Made by a program: the position numbers and the translations under genes. Positions 35,131 to 48,305 of a stretch of 64,000 nt of DNA are shown here, piece after piece. This stretch comes from Haematobia irritans (Eukaryota > Arthropoda > Insecta > Diptera > Muscidae). The DNA is taken from the NCBI RefSeq assembly GCF_050003625.1, contig NC_134398.1, positions 204,463,313 through 204,527,312 of the forward strand. The letters run 5' to 3'. Within the stretch, counting starts at the first letter, position 1, and every line of letters starts with the position of its first letter. Below the pieces are notes generated by a model. The model was given only the letters and a program-made list of their open reading frames with translations, had not been told where the DNA came from and searched no databases.

Positions 35131-35216
35131 CCTTTCGCCTGGACGGAGAATCGAACCGCGGACCATGCAATTTGTAAGCCAACACACTATCCACTGAGCT
35201 ATGAGTTATTGTCGTC
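35131..35216 (-). mobile_element. tRNA-derived SINE head (diverged), minus strand
   Basis: On the minus strand TAGCTCAGTGG fits box A exactly and GGTTCGATTCT fits box B, about 45 nt apart. The anticodon arm does not pair and acceptor ends do not match, so it is not a functional tRNA gene. It is a different SINE family from copies 1-4. Confidence 0.55.
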
Positions 35217-35321
35217 AATAGACAATTACACATATAAGTTATATTTATATAGCATAACTTGCGGCGCCCACGAGCCGATTAAACAAAGTTTATTTAACAG
35301 AAAAATACATTTAGTTGGGCA

Positions 35322-35401
35322 CCGTGGAGCAGTGGTTGCTACGTCCCACTTGCATGCCAAGGGTCTTGGGTTCGATCCCTGCTTCGACCAAAGTTTTTTT
35401 T
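35322..35401 (+). mobile_element. tRNA-derived SINE head, GGGCACCGTGGAGC type
   Basis: GGGCACCGTGGAGCAGTGG resembles the start of the main SINE, box B is GGTTCGATCCC, and CTGCTTCGACCAAAG matches just after it. A poly-T follows. Only about 80 bp, without the long 3' body. Confidence 0.6.
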
Positions 35402-35724
35402 TTTACATATATTCCAGATATAGTCGGAAGATTCCGAAAAAATGTTCAACACTACATTCTACTACATTAAATTTTTACTATGAACTTTAAAATGTGTCTT
35501 ATTAAAGACCTAAAGTCAGAAAAGAACAGTGTTTGAGATAAACGAAATGGACTGTGGTTTTGGTTCACAAATCCCTTTTTTTTATTGAAAAAATAAAAAT
35601 TTTGTAACAAACGAATTTTTTTGGTGATAAAATTGTATACTTTTCGAAGCAATTCAAAAAACTCTAACAAAAGAAAAACGTTTTCGGTACACGTTTTCCA
35701 AACGTTTTTTTTTCTATGCGTGTA

Positions 35725-37040
35725 CAGAAATAAAATTTTGACAAAATTTTCTATAGCTATAAAATTTTGACAACATTTTCTATAAAAATAAAATGTTGAC
35801 CAAATTTTCTACAGAATTAAAAATTTAAAAAAAAAAATTCTACAGAAATAAAATTATGACAAAATTTTCTATAGAAATAAAAGTTTGACAAAATTTTCGA
35901 TAGAAATAAAAGTTTTGAAAAAAATTTTTATAGAAATAAAATTTTGACAAAATTTTCTATACAAATAAAATTTTGACAAAATTTTCTATAGAAATAAAAT
36001 GTTGACAAAATTTTCTGTAGCAATAAAATTTTGACAAAATTTTCTCTAAAAATGAAATTTTGACAAAATTTTCTATAGAAATAAAATTTTGACAAAATGT
36101 TCTATAGAAATAAAATTTTGACAACATTTTCTATAGAAATAAAATTTTGACAAACTTTTTTGTGTGTACGACTCGTGATCGTCCTCTGCTATGCTCTTCG
36201 TATTCTTATGGAAATAAAATTTTGAAAATTTTTCTATAGAAATAATGTTTTGAAAAAATTGTCTATAGAAATAAAATTTTAACAAAATTTTCTATTGAAA
36301 TAAAATTTTGACAGAATTTTCTATGGAAATAAAATTTTGACAAAATATTCTATAGAAATAAAATTTTGACAAAATTTTCTATAGAAATAAAATTTGACAA
36401 AATTTTCTATAGAAATAAAATTTTGACAAAATTTTCTATAGAAATAAAATTTTGACAAAATTTTCTATAGAAATAAAATTTTGACAAAATTTTTGTGTGC
36501 ATGACTCGTGATCGTCCTCTGCTATGTTCTTCATATTCTTATAGAAATAAAGTTTTGAAAAAATTGTCTATAGAAAGAAAACTTTCTATAGAAATACAAT
36601 TTTGACAAAATTTTCTATAGAAATAAATAAATATAGAATCTATCGAAATAAAAAAAAATAAAAATTTTTTATAGAAATAAAATGTTGACAAAATTTTCTA
36701 TAGAAATAAAATTTTGAAAAAAATTTCTATAGAAATAAAATTTTGACAAAACTTCTATGGAAATAAAATTTTGACAAAATTTTTCTATAGAAATAAAATT
36801 TTGACAAAACTTCTGTGGAAATAAAATTTTGACAAAATTTTCTATAGAAATATATATATATTTTTTTTCTATGGAAATAAAATTTTGACAAAATTTTCTA
36901 TAGAAATAAAATTTTGACAAAATTTTCTATGGAAATAAAATTTTGACAAAATATTCTATAGAAATAAAATTTTGACAAAATTTTCTATAGAAATAAAATT
37001 TTGACAAAATTTTCTACAGAAATAAAATTTTGACAACACT
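35725..37040 (-). repeat. 29-bp tandem array, minus orientation, with repeated 50-nt spacer
   Basis: Main-type units on the minus strand. Three copies of a non-repeat segment TGTGCACGACTCGTGATCG...TCTGCTATG interrupt or border it at 36160-36209, 36494-36542 and 37040-37090. The array between them was therefore amplified in large blocks that included the spacer. Confidence 0.9.
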
Positions 37041-37090
37041 TTTGTGTGCACGACTCGTGATCGTCTTCTGCTATGTTTGTCGTATTCGGC

Positions 37091-38109
37091 TATTCGTTCA
37101 TATATTCTTATATACTCCCAAATCTTGGTTTCATCATGGTCATCGATTTGTATAGCAGTTTATCAAACTTAGAACTCCATTGCGAAGGGACTATATAAAA
37201 AACACATTCATTCAATTGAATGTTGTCATCCTGATATTTTAATTCATTGGCAAATGACCTTATGGGATTGCATTGCAACTACATTCCAAAATGGTTGAAT
37301 GGACCATTGTAATATCATCAATACCACACCAAAATTGCTACTAGTTTTGTGTTTTTTACTCAACAATAAAAATGGACTGATGTTCAAATTAAAATTGCCA
37401 ACTATCCACACTGTACTAAACTCTAGCAGTCCACCCCGTTTTACACAAATACACAGCAAAAAAGAAGACATTGTAAAAATTGTAGCTTTCGGAATAATTT
37501 AGAGGTCTAAAACATTGCTCTTACTCTAGGAAACATGAAAAACAGAACAGAGAATTCTAATGCTTAAAATGGACATGCACTTCAAAATAGTCAACTAAAC
37601 AATTTTTCTGTATTAGCTTCAGCAAAAAACAAAAAAAAAATCCAGCCCCATATGGCCATTGGTTGCTCAATTGCTTTGGCCTTAAACTGGACAAAACTGA
37701 ATGGTAACAACAGCAGCAGCAACATTGACAAGTCAATGCAGTGTATTTGCAGCTCCCTAGCAATTACTTGAAAAATATCCCCTATCTGCACTTAACATAT
37801 TGGCCGGTATTAAAAAGAAAATCCCTAAAGTCACAAATGACAACAACTTCAGCTAACACTGAAACCAACAGAGGAGACAACGATATGATGACTGAATCTA
37901 TGGTAATACTAAAAGTCTCGAGTTGTTGACTGTTTAAATTGAGTAGCCGGTATTAACAGCTGTTGTGCAGCAATAGTAGTGAAAGATGTACCCGAAATGG
38001 CATTGACAAGCAAACAATGTAAACGATATCCTAGGAAGTCGTAATTGGTTGGAAAGAGTTTGACTTTCTCTTAAAGATTTTGGCTTCTTTAAAATAAAAA
38101 AAAAAAACA
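37091..38109. other. Apparently unique stretch
   Basis: About 1 kb, less A/T-rich, with CAACAGCAGCAGCAACA near 37710. Several 60-75-residue frames overlap on both strands; none has a known motif. This may be retained intergenic or intronic host DNA. Confidence 0.4.
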
Positions 38110-38628
<519 letters not shown>

Positions 38629-38639
38629 AGAAATAACGT

Positions 38640-39690
38640 AACATTATGTACTAGGACAATAGATGCAATATGAGATTAAGGTCATCTACGGATAGAATCC
38701 ATAGGACTTTAAATATTAAAAGTGGACTTGGATTCAAAGATTTTGACCTTCTCTTTAAAATAAAAATATTTTATGAAAACAACAACGAAACATTTTGACA
38801 AATATATCCTAAGGCAATAGATGCAATATAACATTAAGCTCATATAATAATGGAACGCAGTAGATTCAAATATCACAAGTACACTTGGATCCAAAAAAAT
38901 CAATATGATTTTTTTTTTTGTGGTCCTACGAAATATTCCTCACTTTCTTTGCTGGGTTATATTGTTTGCTGCAACACAAACAATAGCACAAAAAGTGCAC
39001 TGGTCATTGGCTATATTGGCCATGAATGAATGCATGACTGGTCTAACAGACCAGAAGATAGACAAATGTTTCCATGGTTTTTGGTCATTTTTTTGAAGCA
39101 AACGAAATAGCCAAAGTTTTGCCGGTCGTTTGTGTTTTGCTTGTCTGCATACCACTGACCGGCAATTCTCAAACACATTGGTCCATGGCGTGGTTACTGT
39201 TGCGCCAGTATTGTTGTCCATCGCTTATCCTTGTATTCACATCACGATTCCTATTTCAACAGCTACTATCAGCATTCTACCATGAACCCCAACAAAGTGA
39301 CGGTATATGTTAACTGGTAACAAGGTTCTGGCGAGGAGGAATTTTTCTAACGCGCACCACCTCACAAAAACAAAATCTTTTTGAAAAATCTTTAGAATGA
39401 TCGGGGACAGCATAATAGCGTTTCCATTGTTTTTAGGGCGAATGTCAGCGAGTTCGATTTTTTCAATATCGGTGGGTGTGTGTGAGACAATTTGGCAACT
39501 TTTTTAATTTTCGGCTCATTCCTTATATGGAACATTCCATCATATATCATATACTATATCTGATTTTCAGGCATAAAGTCCATAGAAAAACTGGGATTTA
39601 TAATGATATACCTTTGCTCTATATGATTTTAATCTTATGGATCGCCTAATGCCATATTGCATCTATTGCCTTAGCCCTGGACAATTAAAG
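38640..39690. repeat. Region bounded by copies of a CAATAGATGCAATAT motif
   Basis: CAATAGATGCAATATGAGATTAAGG at about 38656 recurs directly at about 38813 (CAATAGATGCAATAT, then ACATTAAG) and inverted at about 39650 (CATATTGCATCTATTGCCTTAG). ATTAAAAGTGGACTTGGATTC at 38716 has a partner at 38874. It has the outline of a fold-back element or a rearranged duplication. The core 38905-39310 is not repeated here. Confidence 0.5.
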
Positions 39691-39696
39691 TACGTA

Positions 39697-40470
39697 ATTT
39701 TAACAAAATTTTCTAAAGAAATAAAATTTTAAGAAAATTTTCTTTATAAATAGAATTTTTTTCTATATTAATAAAATTTTGACAAAATTTTCTATAAAAA
39801 TAAAATTTTGACAAAATTTTCTATAAAAATAAAATTTTTACAAAATTTTCTATAGAAGTAAAATTTTGACAAAATTTTCTATAGAAATAAAATTTTGACA
39901 AAATTTTCTATAGAAATAAAATTTTGACAAAGTTTTCTATAGAAATAAAATTTTGACAAAATTTTCTATAGAAATAAAATTTTGACAAAATTTTCTATAG
40001 AAATAACATTTTGACAAAGTTTTCTATAGGAATAAAATTGTGAAAAAATGTTCTATAGAAATAAAATTTTGTCAAAGTTTTCTATAGAAACAAAATTTTC
40101 CGAAAATTTTCTATAGAAATGAAATTTTGGCAAAATTTTTCTATAGAATTAAAATGTTGATAAAATTTTACTATAGAAATAAAATTTTGATAAATTGTCA
40201 AAAGAAATAAAATTTTGACAAATTTTTTTATAGTAGTAAATTTTTGAAAAAAAATTTCTAGAGAAATAAAATTTTGAAAAAAAAATTCTAGAGAAATAAA
40301 ATATTGACATAATTTTCTATAGAAATAAAATTTTGACAAAATTTTCTATAGAAATAACATTTTGACGAAATTTTCTATAGAAATAAAATTTTAACAAAAT
40401 TTTCTATAGAAATAAAATTTTACAAAATTTTGTACAGAAATAAAATTTTGACAAAATTGTCTATAGAAAT
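39697..40470 (-). repeat. 29-bp tandem array, minus orientation
   Basis: About 26 units with more degenerate copies between 40140 and 40300 (AAAAAAATTCTAGAGAAATA variants). The series GTTTTCTATAGGAATAAAAT then TGTGAAAAAAT (40019-40050) recurs in the array at 58520-58560, suggesting exchange between arrays. Confidence 0.88.
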
Positions 40471-40618
40471 AAGTAATAAAGTGATTTTTTTGTTCTATAA
40501 TCCCGAAGTATAAGAAACAACCTTCGTTCAAAACAGAAAGCTCACATGTTTTGCGAGAAACATATATGGCACTTTCTCATATATAGAGTGTATTCTCATA
40601 TATGCCAACCGCTATTCC

Positions 40619-41544
40619 CAGTGTTGCCAACTCCCCAAGGCCAAAAAGCACCAAAAATATATTATAAATTCTAACATACCACCTTCCACCACAAAATCGA
40701 AAATTAAATGTTCTACTAAAAAAAAACTTCCGAAGATGTACCTATTATAGAACTTTTGTGAATTGAATTTTAAGAAGTTAAGGTGGGTATTAAGATCGAG
40801 TTTAGCTGCTAAAATAGTCATTTTTTTGACAATTACAATTTCTTTAATAATTAATTTTAAGGAATACAAACTCTGTGAAAATTTGCTTTTGGCTATTCCC
40901 CATCAAGTTATAATAAAATTTGCAGCAAATATGCATAATTTTATGCCTTTTTTACTGATATAGTTTTCACTTTAGCGGCAAAACTCGAACTTAGTACTCA
41001 CCATTATGAACCGCTATTCAAGTATACACTTTGTTCAGTTTTAATGCTTTCGTCCAATTCATTTTGATCAGTGATGTTTTTCAACTTTCAAAATATTAAT
41101 ATATGGAAGGAGTCTATATTAATATATGGAAGGAGACTTATTTCAGTTGTGCGTGCTTTTGTGAATTTAATACAAACGTTTTTAATAACATCTTTACCAA
41201 ATTCGAAAATTCGAAAATTCGACACTCATCGCTCAACTGTCCTATAGAATACCCTAAATATCAATATTAATTAAAAATAATCAATACCAACTTCAAAACA
41301 AACAAATTCTATATTTGGCAATAAATTTGAGTTTCTTCGGCTCTTGAAAGTCTAATCAAAATTTTTGTATCAATTAAACTTAATACTGTTCAAAATAAAA
41401 AAAGCACCAAAAGCACTAAATGAAAATGCCAGAAAGCACCAAGTTGGTGCTTTTTTTGAAAAGGCACCAAAAAGGCAATTTGGTGCTTTTTAGAAATCAA
41501 AAAGCACTAAATTTGGTGCTAAAAGCACCAAATTGGCAACACTG
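40619..41544. mobile_element. Non-autonomous hAT element with 8-bp target duplication
   Basis: GCTATTCC at 40611-40618 and 41545-41552 are identical 8-bp flanks. The termini are CAGTGTTGCCAA and its exact complement TTGGCAACACTG. Sub-terminal AAAGCACCAAAA words are frequent in both orientations, most at the right end (41400-41530). Such repeats are typical binding sites in hAT elements. Length is 926 bp; no frame resembles a hAT transposase. The A-rich interior 40740-41400 seems otherwise non-repetitive. Confidence 0.9.
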
Positions 41545-41552
41545 GCTATTCC

Positions 41553-43385
41553 TAAATTTGACCATTGAAAAGAGAGAGAGAGAGATCAATGTTTGTGTGC
41601 ATCGAGATTCAACAAGCATCATGCGTTGTTCACATTTTGTCTGTTTACGAAACCTAAAAATGCCTTCAAACTTTAATCTGCTATTGGCATCACAAATGCA
41701 GTTATTGTTTTAGCCAAATATTTCAACGGTCATACACATACATACCCACACATAAATAGCCACACTAGTAAATGGAAGCTTAGAAATGTAATGCCTTCAG
41801 AGAAATGTCTATGCGTTATAGTATGCACTTTGATCTACGCCTTTGTGGGGGGTATTAGTACAGCATGGTATGAGAAACCCAACTAGCCACACACACAAAA
41901 ACAAAAACAAACCAATGGCAAAACAAAATGTTCATGTTCATGGCTATTTTGTAGGATTAAAAACCAAACCGAATGACAGGCAAACGAGGAACAGCAGAAG
42001 CGGCAACAGTAACAGAAGCTTAATGCTGCCCAACACAATTGGTGTTGGGACTTTGGTTGATGGTTGTTTGTAAAACAGAAATTGTATATGAATGGAGAGA
42101 AAAGAGTTGGAGAAGAAATATAAAAGGGGCTTTGGTAATTTCATGACTTTTACTAGGGGGTTTGTTGTTTTTTGTTTTGTTTCTTGTATCGGCATTTTTG
42201 GTGGGTTTAAAATAAATGACATTTAACAGTTTCCTTACTTTTTTGTACAACGAATAGTTGTATAAGCTCTCACAGAGTGTAAACAGCAAACGAGAGAGAG
42301 AGGGAATATCATAAGTGTAAATAAATGTGAGTCATGGAGAATTGTATACATTTGCTTGCTCCCCATATTTGCACACAATGTACACACTTGAATATTGCCC
42401 CCATAAGGGTATTAGCGCGCACACACACACAACTCTTTCCCATGTTTTCCCATAAATACCACTTGCACATGGCCGGCCGACCAAACAAATTTAACAACAT
42501 TAATTTTACCGGCAAAATGTTTGACGTTGCTGTTGATGTTGTTAATGCCATTGTTGTTATTGTCCATCGTTGTTGTTGTTCGTGTTTTGTTGCCGCTTAT
42601 GGTTGATGCGGTGATACTTAGTGAGAATGTGTGAGTTCGTGTTTGTGGGCTAAACATCCGCACAAAACATTTTCCTCGCACAAAGGCAAACACTCACTCA
42701 CTGTGTATAAGGTGGATATACCCCCTTTGACCACCATACAATATGCACACACAATTTCAACTCAGATTACATGCAATATAAAATTTGGGGTGGAGGATGT
42801 GTGTTTACTGACCATTCCCCCACTGTGGTTTTGAAAATGATTTTTATGTGCGGCAAAGTTGTAGACATTTTACCCCCTGATAAAAATGAAAAATTGTGAA
42901 ATGACGTGGAATCTTTACACAAGCACTGAGCCACTTTAGAATGTTATTACTTTGGTAATAATAAAATAAGTGAAAATTATTATTAATTAATTATTGGAAA
43001 AAAAATATTGCTGATAACTTGTAATTTACCCATAGACACTCATATATCTAAAAGTCCGTCTAGTTAGGATGCGACTGGGTAAAATTTAACGTAATAAATT
43101 TTATAGTAATTTGCTCTAAAAAAGGGGACACCAGTTTAACTTTACTTTAGTTCGGGGAATTTTTTTTTCTATTTTTGTTTTAAATACAAATTTCCATAAT
43201 GTTTTAAACAGTTTTAAACAAAACAGTTCAGGATTTCCTAAACTTTTAACAAACTGCGTTTACCTTGAACTTCTTACAGACATTTTTCCCGTAAAAATAA
43301 AAAAAATTGTAGATTTAAGTGAATGGTGTCTAAAAGTTGTTCTTTTATTTTTAATGTGGTATTCCATTCCAATAAAAAAAAAAAC
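41553..43385. other. Apparently unique stretch, simple-sequence rich
   Basis: About 1.8 kb with (GA)n near 41571 and 42292, (CA)n near 42419, and GTTGTTGTT runs. It is less A/T-rich and free of the local repeat families, like the sequence upstream of the Pgant5 exon. No frame has an identifiable product; overlapping frames on both strands cover 42300-42700. Confidence 0.45.
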
Positions 43386-45125
43386 TAGTATATACGGTCG
43401 TAAGTTCGGCCAGGCCGAATCTTAAATACCCACCACCATGAACCAAATATTAGGATTTCCTTTGAAATTTCAGGGCAGTTCAACCAATACACTTCCCGGA
43501 GATAAATTTAAAGATTTTACCTATGAAGACTATATCAGATTCTGGATTTGTAAGAATCATTTTTGTTTGAGTTTTGGAGGAATCATTAACATCTCTTGTA
43601 AGTGTGCAAGAAAATTATAAAATAACGTTTTGATTTGAAATCTTAAATCTGTAGATTTTTACCCGAGAAGTAAAATCTGGAAATTTTACATTGAGTTTCA
43701 AGCAATTTTCATGATCGGCGCGCCTCCTATACCCTCAAGAAGTGAAATTTCAGGCAAATCGGATAAAAACTACGGTTTCTAGAAACCCAAGGAGTTAAAT
43801 CGGGAAATCGTTCTTATGGGGGCTATACTAAAACACTGACCGATACTCACCATTTTCGGTGTAACTCTTTATGATCCAAAAATAATTCTAGATTTCGAAT
43901 TTCATACAAATTGGATAAAAACTACGATTTTTGTAATTCCAAGAAATAAAATCCGGAGATCGGTCATTATTGGGGATATACCAAAACATGAACCAATACA
44001 CGACCTTTTCGTCACACCTCTATATTGTCACAAAATACCTCCAGATTTCCAATTTCAGGCAAATTGGATAAAAACTTCGGATTCTAGAAGCCCAAGAAGT
44101 AAAATCGGGAAATCGGTCTATATGGGGGCTATACCAAAACATGGACCGATACTCACCATTTTCGGCACGCCTATTTATGGTCCTAAAATACCTCTAGATT
44201 TCCAATTTCAGGCAAATTGGATAAAAACTACAGTTTCTATAAGCCCAAGACCCCAAATCGGGAAGTCGGTTTATATGGGGACCATACCAAAACATTGGCC
44301 GATGCTCACCATTTTTGGCACACCTCTTTATGGTTCTAAAATACCTCTAGATTTTCAAATTCTGGTAAATTGAATAACAACTGCGGATTCTAGAAGTCCA
44401 AGAAGTAAACTCGGGAGATCGATCTATATGGGGGCTATACCAAAACATGGACCCATACTCACCATTTTTGGCACACCTCTTTATGGTCATAAAATACCTC
44501 TAGATTTCAAATTTCAGGAAAATTGGATAAAAACTACGATTTCTATAAGCCCAAGACCCCAAATCGGGAGGTCGGTTTATATGGGAATTATATCAAAACC
44601 TGGACCGATATAGCCCATCTTCGAACTTGACCTGCCTGCAGACAAAAGACGAGCTTGTGCAAAATTTCAGCATGATTGCTTCATTATTGAAGACTGCACC
44701 CATAGAAGGAATATGATCACCTCAAACATCTTTAAAGAGCAAAATATTATTTTTGGATGGTGACCATGTAACATGTTTGTCGCAAAAAATTTGTTTTCTC
44801 GGCAAACATAACATGCTTTCTGAAAACAGATACATAATTTTCGAGAAAATAACATGGTTGCAGCGAACATGTTATATGGTCACCACCCAAAAATAACATT
44901 TTGCTCTTGAAACATGTTTGAGGTGATCATATTCCTTCTCTGGATGTGTAGCGTGATTACAACAGACAGACAGACAGACGGACATGGTTATATCGTCTTA
45001 GAATTTCTCCCTGATCATGAATATATATACTTTATATAGTCGGAAATCGATATTTCGATGTGTTACAAACGGAATGACAAACTTATAATACCCCCGTCAC
45101 CATTCTATGGTGGTTGGTATAAAAA
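43386..45125 (-). mobile_element. Helentron/DINE-like element, split by a MITE
   Basis: On the minus strand it ends with the hairpin TTCGGCC-T-GGCCGAA followed by TACGACCGTATATACTAGT. The other end is TATACCAACCACCATAGAATG. Units of about 151-153 bp are marked by TCGGTCTATATGGGGGCTAT-type words at 44113, 44264, 44416 and 44569. A CCGTCTGTCTGTCTGTCTG seed lies beside the MITE. Same subfamily as 26391-28004. Confidence 0.68.
44695..44950. mobile_element. TA MITE with about 80-bp inverted ends
   Basis: Long inverted arms: AGAAGGAATATGATCACC (left) and GGTGATCATATTCCTTCTC (right), continuing inward through AAACAT, GAGCAAAAT, TGGTGACCAT. About 256 bp. The uninterrupted host sequence GAAGACTATAGCGT at 27823 shows insertion at a TA; here the left TA has decayed to TG. 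The arms could form a long hairpin. Confidence 0.8.
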
Positions 45126-45235
45126 CGTTTTTATGAAATAAGTGGTCTATGGGTGGTATAAGTATTATTAATTATTAGTCCAGGGGGTAGTATGATTAAT
45201 ATAAATCTTCTTGACTTTCGTACCATATGTAGTCA

Positions 45236-45562
45236 AGGGTGCCACTCGATGCAAAAAAATTTACCAAAATTGGGTGAAGATTTTACCAAAAAATGACCAA
45301 ACCAATGTTTTGTCAACATTTCATTTCTATAGAAAATTTTGTCAAAATTTTATTTGTATAAAAATTTTTATCAAAATTTATTTTTCTATAGAAAATTTTC
45401 TCATATTTTTTTCTATAGAAAACTTTGGCAAAATTTTATTTCTATAGAAAATTTTGTCAAAATTTTATTTCTATAGAAAATTATATCAAAATTTTATTTT
45501 TCTATAAAATTATGTCGAAATTTGGTCAAAATTTTATTTCTATAGAAAATTTTGTCAAGATG
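45236..45562 (+). repeat. Short 29-bp array with leader
   Basis: The leader GGGTGCCACTCGATGC and the lead-in TTTACCAAAATTGGG correspond to GGTTGCCACTCGAGCC and TCTACCAAAAATTTGG at 47257. About 8 degenerate units follow (45310-45562). Confidence 0.75.
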
Positions 45563-45593
45563 TAATAAAAATTAAACATTATGTAAAAAATAC

Positions 45594-45825
45594 TACACAC
45601 AAAAAAATATCAATTAATTTGATTGTCAATACAATTAAAATTATGTTTAAATTTGAGCTAACAACGTAATTTGTAAACACAATTACGATTTTAGTCACTT
45701 TAGCAACCAATTTTGTTATATCAACAAACATTTGGTTATATCAACAAAAATTTTGTTGAACTTAAAAATTTTCTGTAACAACAATTTATTGTTAGCTAAA
45801 AAATTATAATATTATTTTCTGTGTA
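45594..45825. mobile_element. Short TA-flanked MITE
   Basis: The left end TACACACAAAAAAATATCAA and the right end on the other strand TACACAGAAAATAATATTAT are inverted. TA on both sides, 232 bp. The interior repeats AACAAAATTTTGTTGA-like words. Confidence 0.6.
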
Positions 45826-47256
45826 CAAACTATTGCCTATAACTTTTTAAATCACTGTGCCAATTTTTGTTTTGTATGGACCTTTCATCTCTGTGACATG
45901 ACAAGCAACTCAGTTATACATGTCTTATCATCTGGCATGCACTCCATACACACACACCACACATTAGTTTCCCCTTTTGTTGTGGTGGTAATGCTATTGG
46001 ATATTAGAATAATTTTAAGGAAGATTGTGGCAATGAAATTGTCACACAGATTTTACTCTACCATCGCCTGGTTATACACTTCTAGATAGCATTAGAGCAT
46101 TTTATTGAAAAATCCTTGAGCGAAAAGGATGCAAGGATAATTGTTTGCTGGCAATGTGTGTATGAATATGTGTGCATATGATTTCCTTGAGGACATCAAT
46201 AAAGTGAAAAGTTTTGGCAATTCCATTAAGACAAGTATACATTCAATTTAATTTGCAAATAATTTATTTGCCACATAATAACATAGTAAAGATAGATATT
46301 CAGAAATAAATGCACTTTCAAATTGATGATTCTAATCAAATGAATGAATGAATGAATGAAAAGAAATAGAATTTCTTGGCAAAAGGTAAGCAAAAATCCG
46401 TTTATAGCCAATAGCAGTACCAAGAAATTGGATAGGTTATCCATAGAAAGTAATTGAATGAATGAGAATTTGTTTGTCCATTCAGCCAATTTGTTTTTCT
46501 CTATTAAATTAAATTTGTTAGAAAATTCAAAATTATTTTTCCAAATTGCCCAAAAAAAAAACGAGAAGAAGAAAAAGACGTGTATATGTAATTGCTGACT
46601 ATGCTTTTTATGCTTCATCTTCCAATGCTGGTAAATTGCCAATATCTATAGCAATTATCCAATTATGATAGTTTGTATCAATGATAAGGGATTTGTAAAG
46701 TAATAGATTATTTACATAATCAAGTTGATTGAATAGTTGTCAGAAATAAGCTGTGGTCTTTAAATCTGGAATTCTGGGAATTTCCAAAAACAATAAAAAA
46801 AATATTATTAACTGGATTACTACTTTTATAAAATGTACTAATATTTATTTCTATATGTATATTAAAGCAAAACTTATTGTTATAATTTTTAAATCGTTTG
46901 TTATATCACACTGAGAGTTAGAGTAGGTTATGGAAGGCTGTCTATATAATATTTAACTTTGATTTTGAAATACGTATTTAGGTATACCATTATTTTACGT
47001 ATACTTTTTAAAATAATTGAATTACTTATACCACCTATAGTACATCAAGAACATTAAAATGCATCATACCATATCCTAATCTAAAATTAATATTACTTAT
47101 ACCACCCATGGTCACTAATCTCTTTTTGGAATTCAAATGAATAGACTTTAGGAAGAATGAAAATATTCAAATATAAACATATTTTAATAGCATTAGTCAG
47201 TTTTATAAAACAAAACTGTTTTATATTTCAAGCAAATATGTAATGCATACTAAACG
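45826..47256. other. Apparently unique stretch
   Basis: About 1.4 kb. Contains a short (ATGA)n tract at 46338-46362 and three CTTATACCACC(T/C)AT words near 47030 and 47100. The 138-residue minus frame at 46226-46642 is Phe/Leu-rich and unsupported. Confidence 0.4.
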
Positions 47257-48303
47257 TGGTTGCCACTCGAGCCAAAAATAATCTACCAAAAATTTGGAGA
47301 AAATATTACCAAAAACTACTAAGCAAAAAATCGTATTTTGTCAAAATTTTATTTCTATAGAAAATTTTGTCCAAATTTTATTTCCAAAGACAATTTTCTC
47401 AAAATTTTAGTTCTATAAAGAATTTTATTAAAATTTTATTTCTATAGAAAATGTTGTCCAAATTTTATTTCTATAGAAAATTTTGTCAAAATTTTATTTC
47501 TATAGAAAATTTTGTCAAAATTTTATTTCTATAAAAAATGTTGTCAAAATTTCATTTGTATACAATATTTTGTCAAAGTTTTATTTCTATATAGTATTTG
47601 TCAAAATTTTATTTCTATAGAAAATTTTGTCAAAATTTTATTTCTGTAGAAAATTTTGTCAAAATTTTATTTCTATAGAAAATTTTGTCAAAATTTTATT
47701 TCTATAAAAAATTTTGTCAACATTTTATTTCCAAAGACAATTTTCTCAAAATTTTATTTCCACAGAAAATTTCATTTGTATAGAAAATTTTGTCAAAATT
47801 TTATTTCTATAGAAAATTTTGTCAAAATTTTATTTCTATAGAACATTTTGTCAAAATTTTATTTCTATAGAAAATTTTGTCAACATTTTATTTCCAAAGA
47901 CAATTTTCTCAAAATTTTATTTCCACAGACAATTTTATTTCTCTAGAAAATTTTGTCAAAATTTTATTTCTATACAAAATTTTTGTCAACATTTTATTTC
48001 TATAGAATATTTTATCAAAATTTTATTTCTATAGAAAATTTTATCAAAATTTTATTTCTATAGAAAATTTTTGTCAAAATTTTATTTCTATTTTTATTTT
48101 ATTTCTATAGAAAATTTTATCAGCATTTTATTTCTATAGAAAATTTTTGCCACAATTTTATTTCTATAGAAAATTTTGTCAAAATTTTATTTCTATAGAA
48201 AATTTTTATTTCTATAGAAAATTTTTATTTCTTAGAAAATTTTCTCAAAATTTAATTTCTATAGAATATTTTATCAAAATTTTATTTCTATAGAAAATTT
48301 TGT
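47257..48303 (+). repeat. 29-bp array with leader, left part before a Penelope-like insertion
   Basis: The leader GGTTGCCACTCGAGCC and AATCTACCAAAAATTTGG are followed by about 33 units to 48303. The array resumes at 51220; both halves share the variant CATTTTATTTCCAAAGACAA, so they were one array. Confidence 0.9.
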
Positions 48304-48305
48304 CA

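Larger units (their letters stand above)
34825..35724. mobile_element. TA-flanked element with TACACGCA ends, holding two SINE pieces
   Basis: The left end TACACGCAAAAAAAAATAAT and the right end on the other strand TACACGCATAGAAAAAAAAA are inverted, with TA at 34825 and 35723-35724. CGAAATTTTAGACAAAG near the left end is shared with the GGAACGAAA MITEs (322, 18984). Two tRNA-like segments lie inside. No transposase is seen. Confidence 0.5.

Noticed and set aside
35131..35216. True tRNA gene on the minus strand
   Set aside because: Boxes A and B fit, but the anticodon arm does not pair and acceptor strands do not match; better explained as a SINE head.
43438..44613. Several frames with GAIPKHGPILTIFGTPLYG repeats; similar at 26795-27764
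   Set aside because: They follow the about 150-bp tandem units of Helentron-like elements and break at unit length changes; no protein family known to me.
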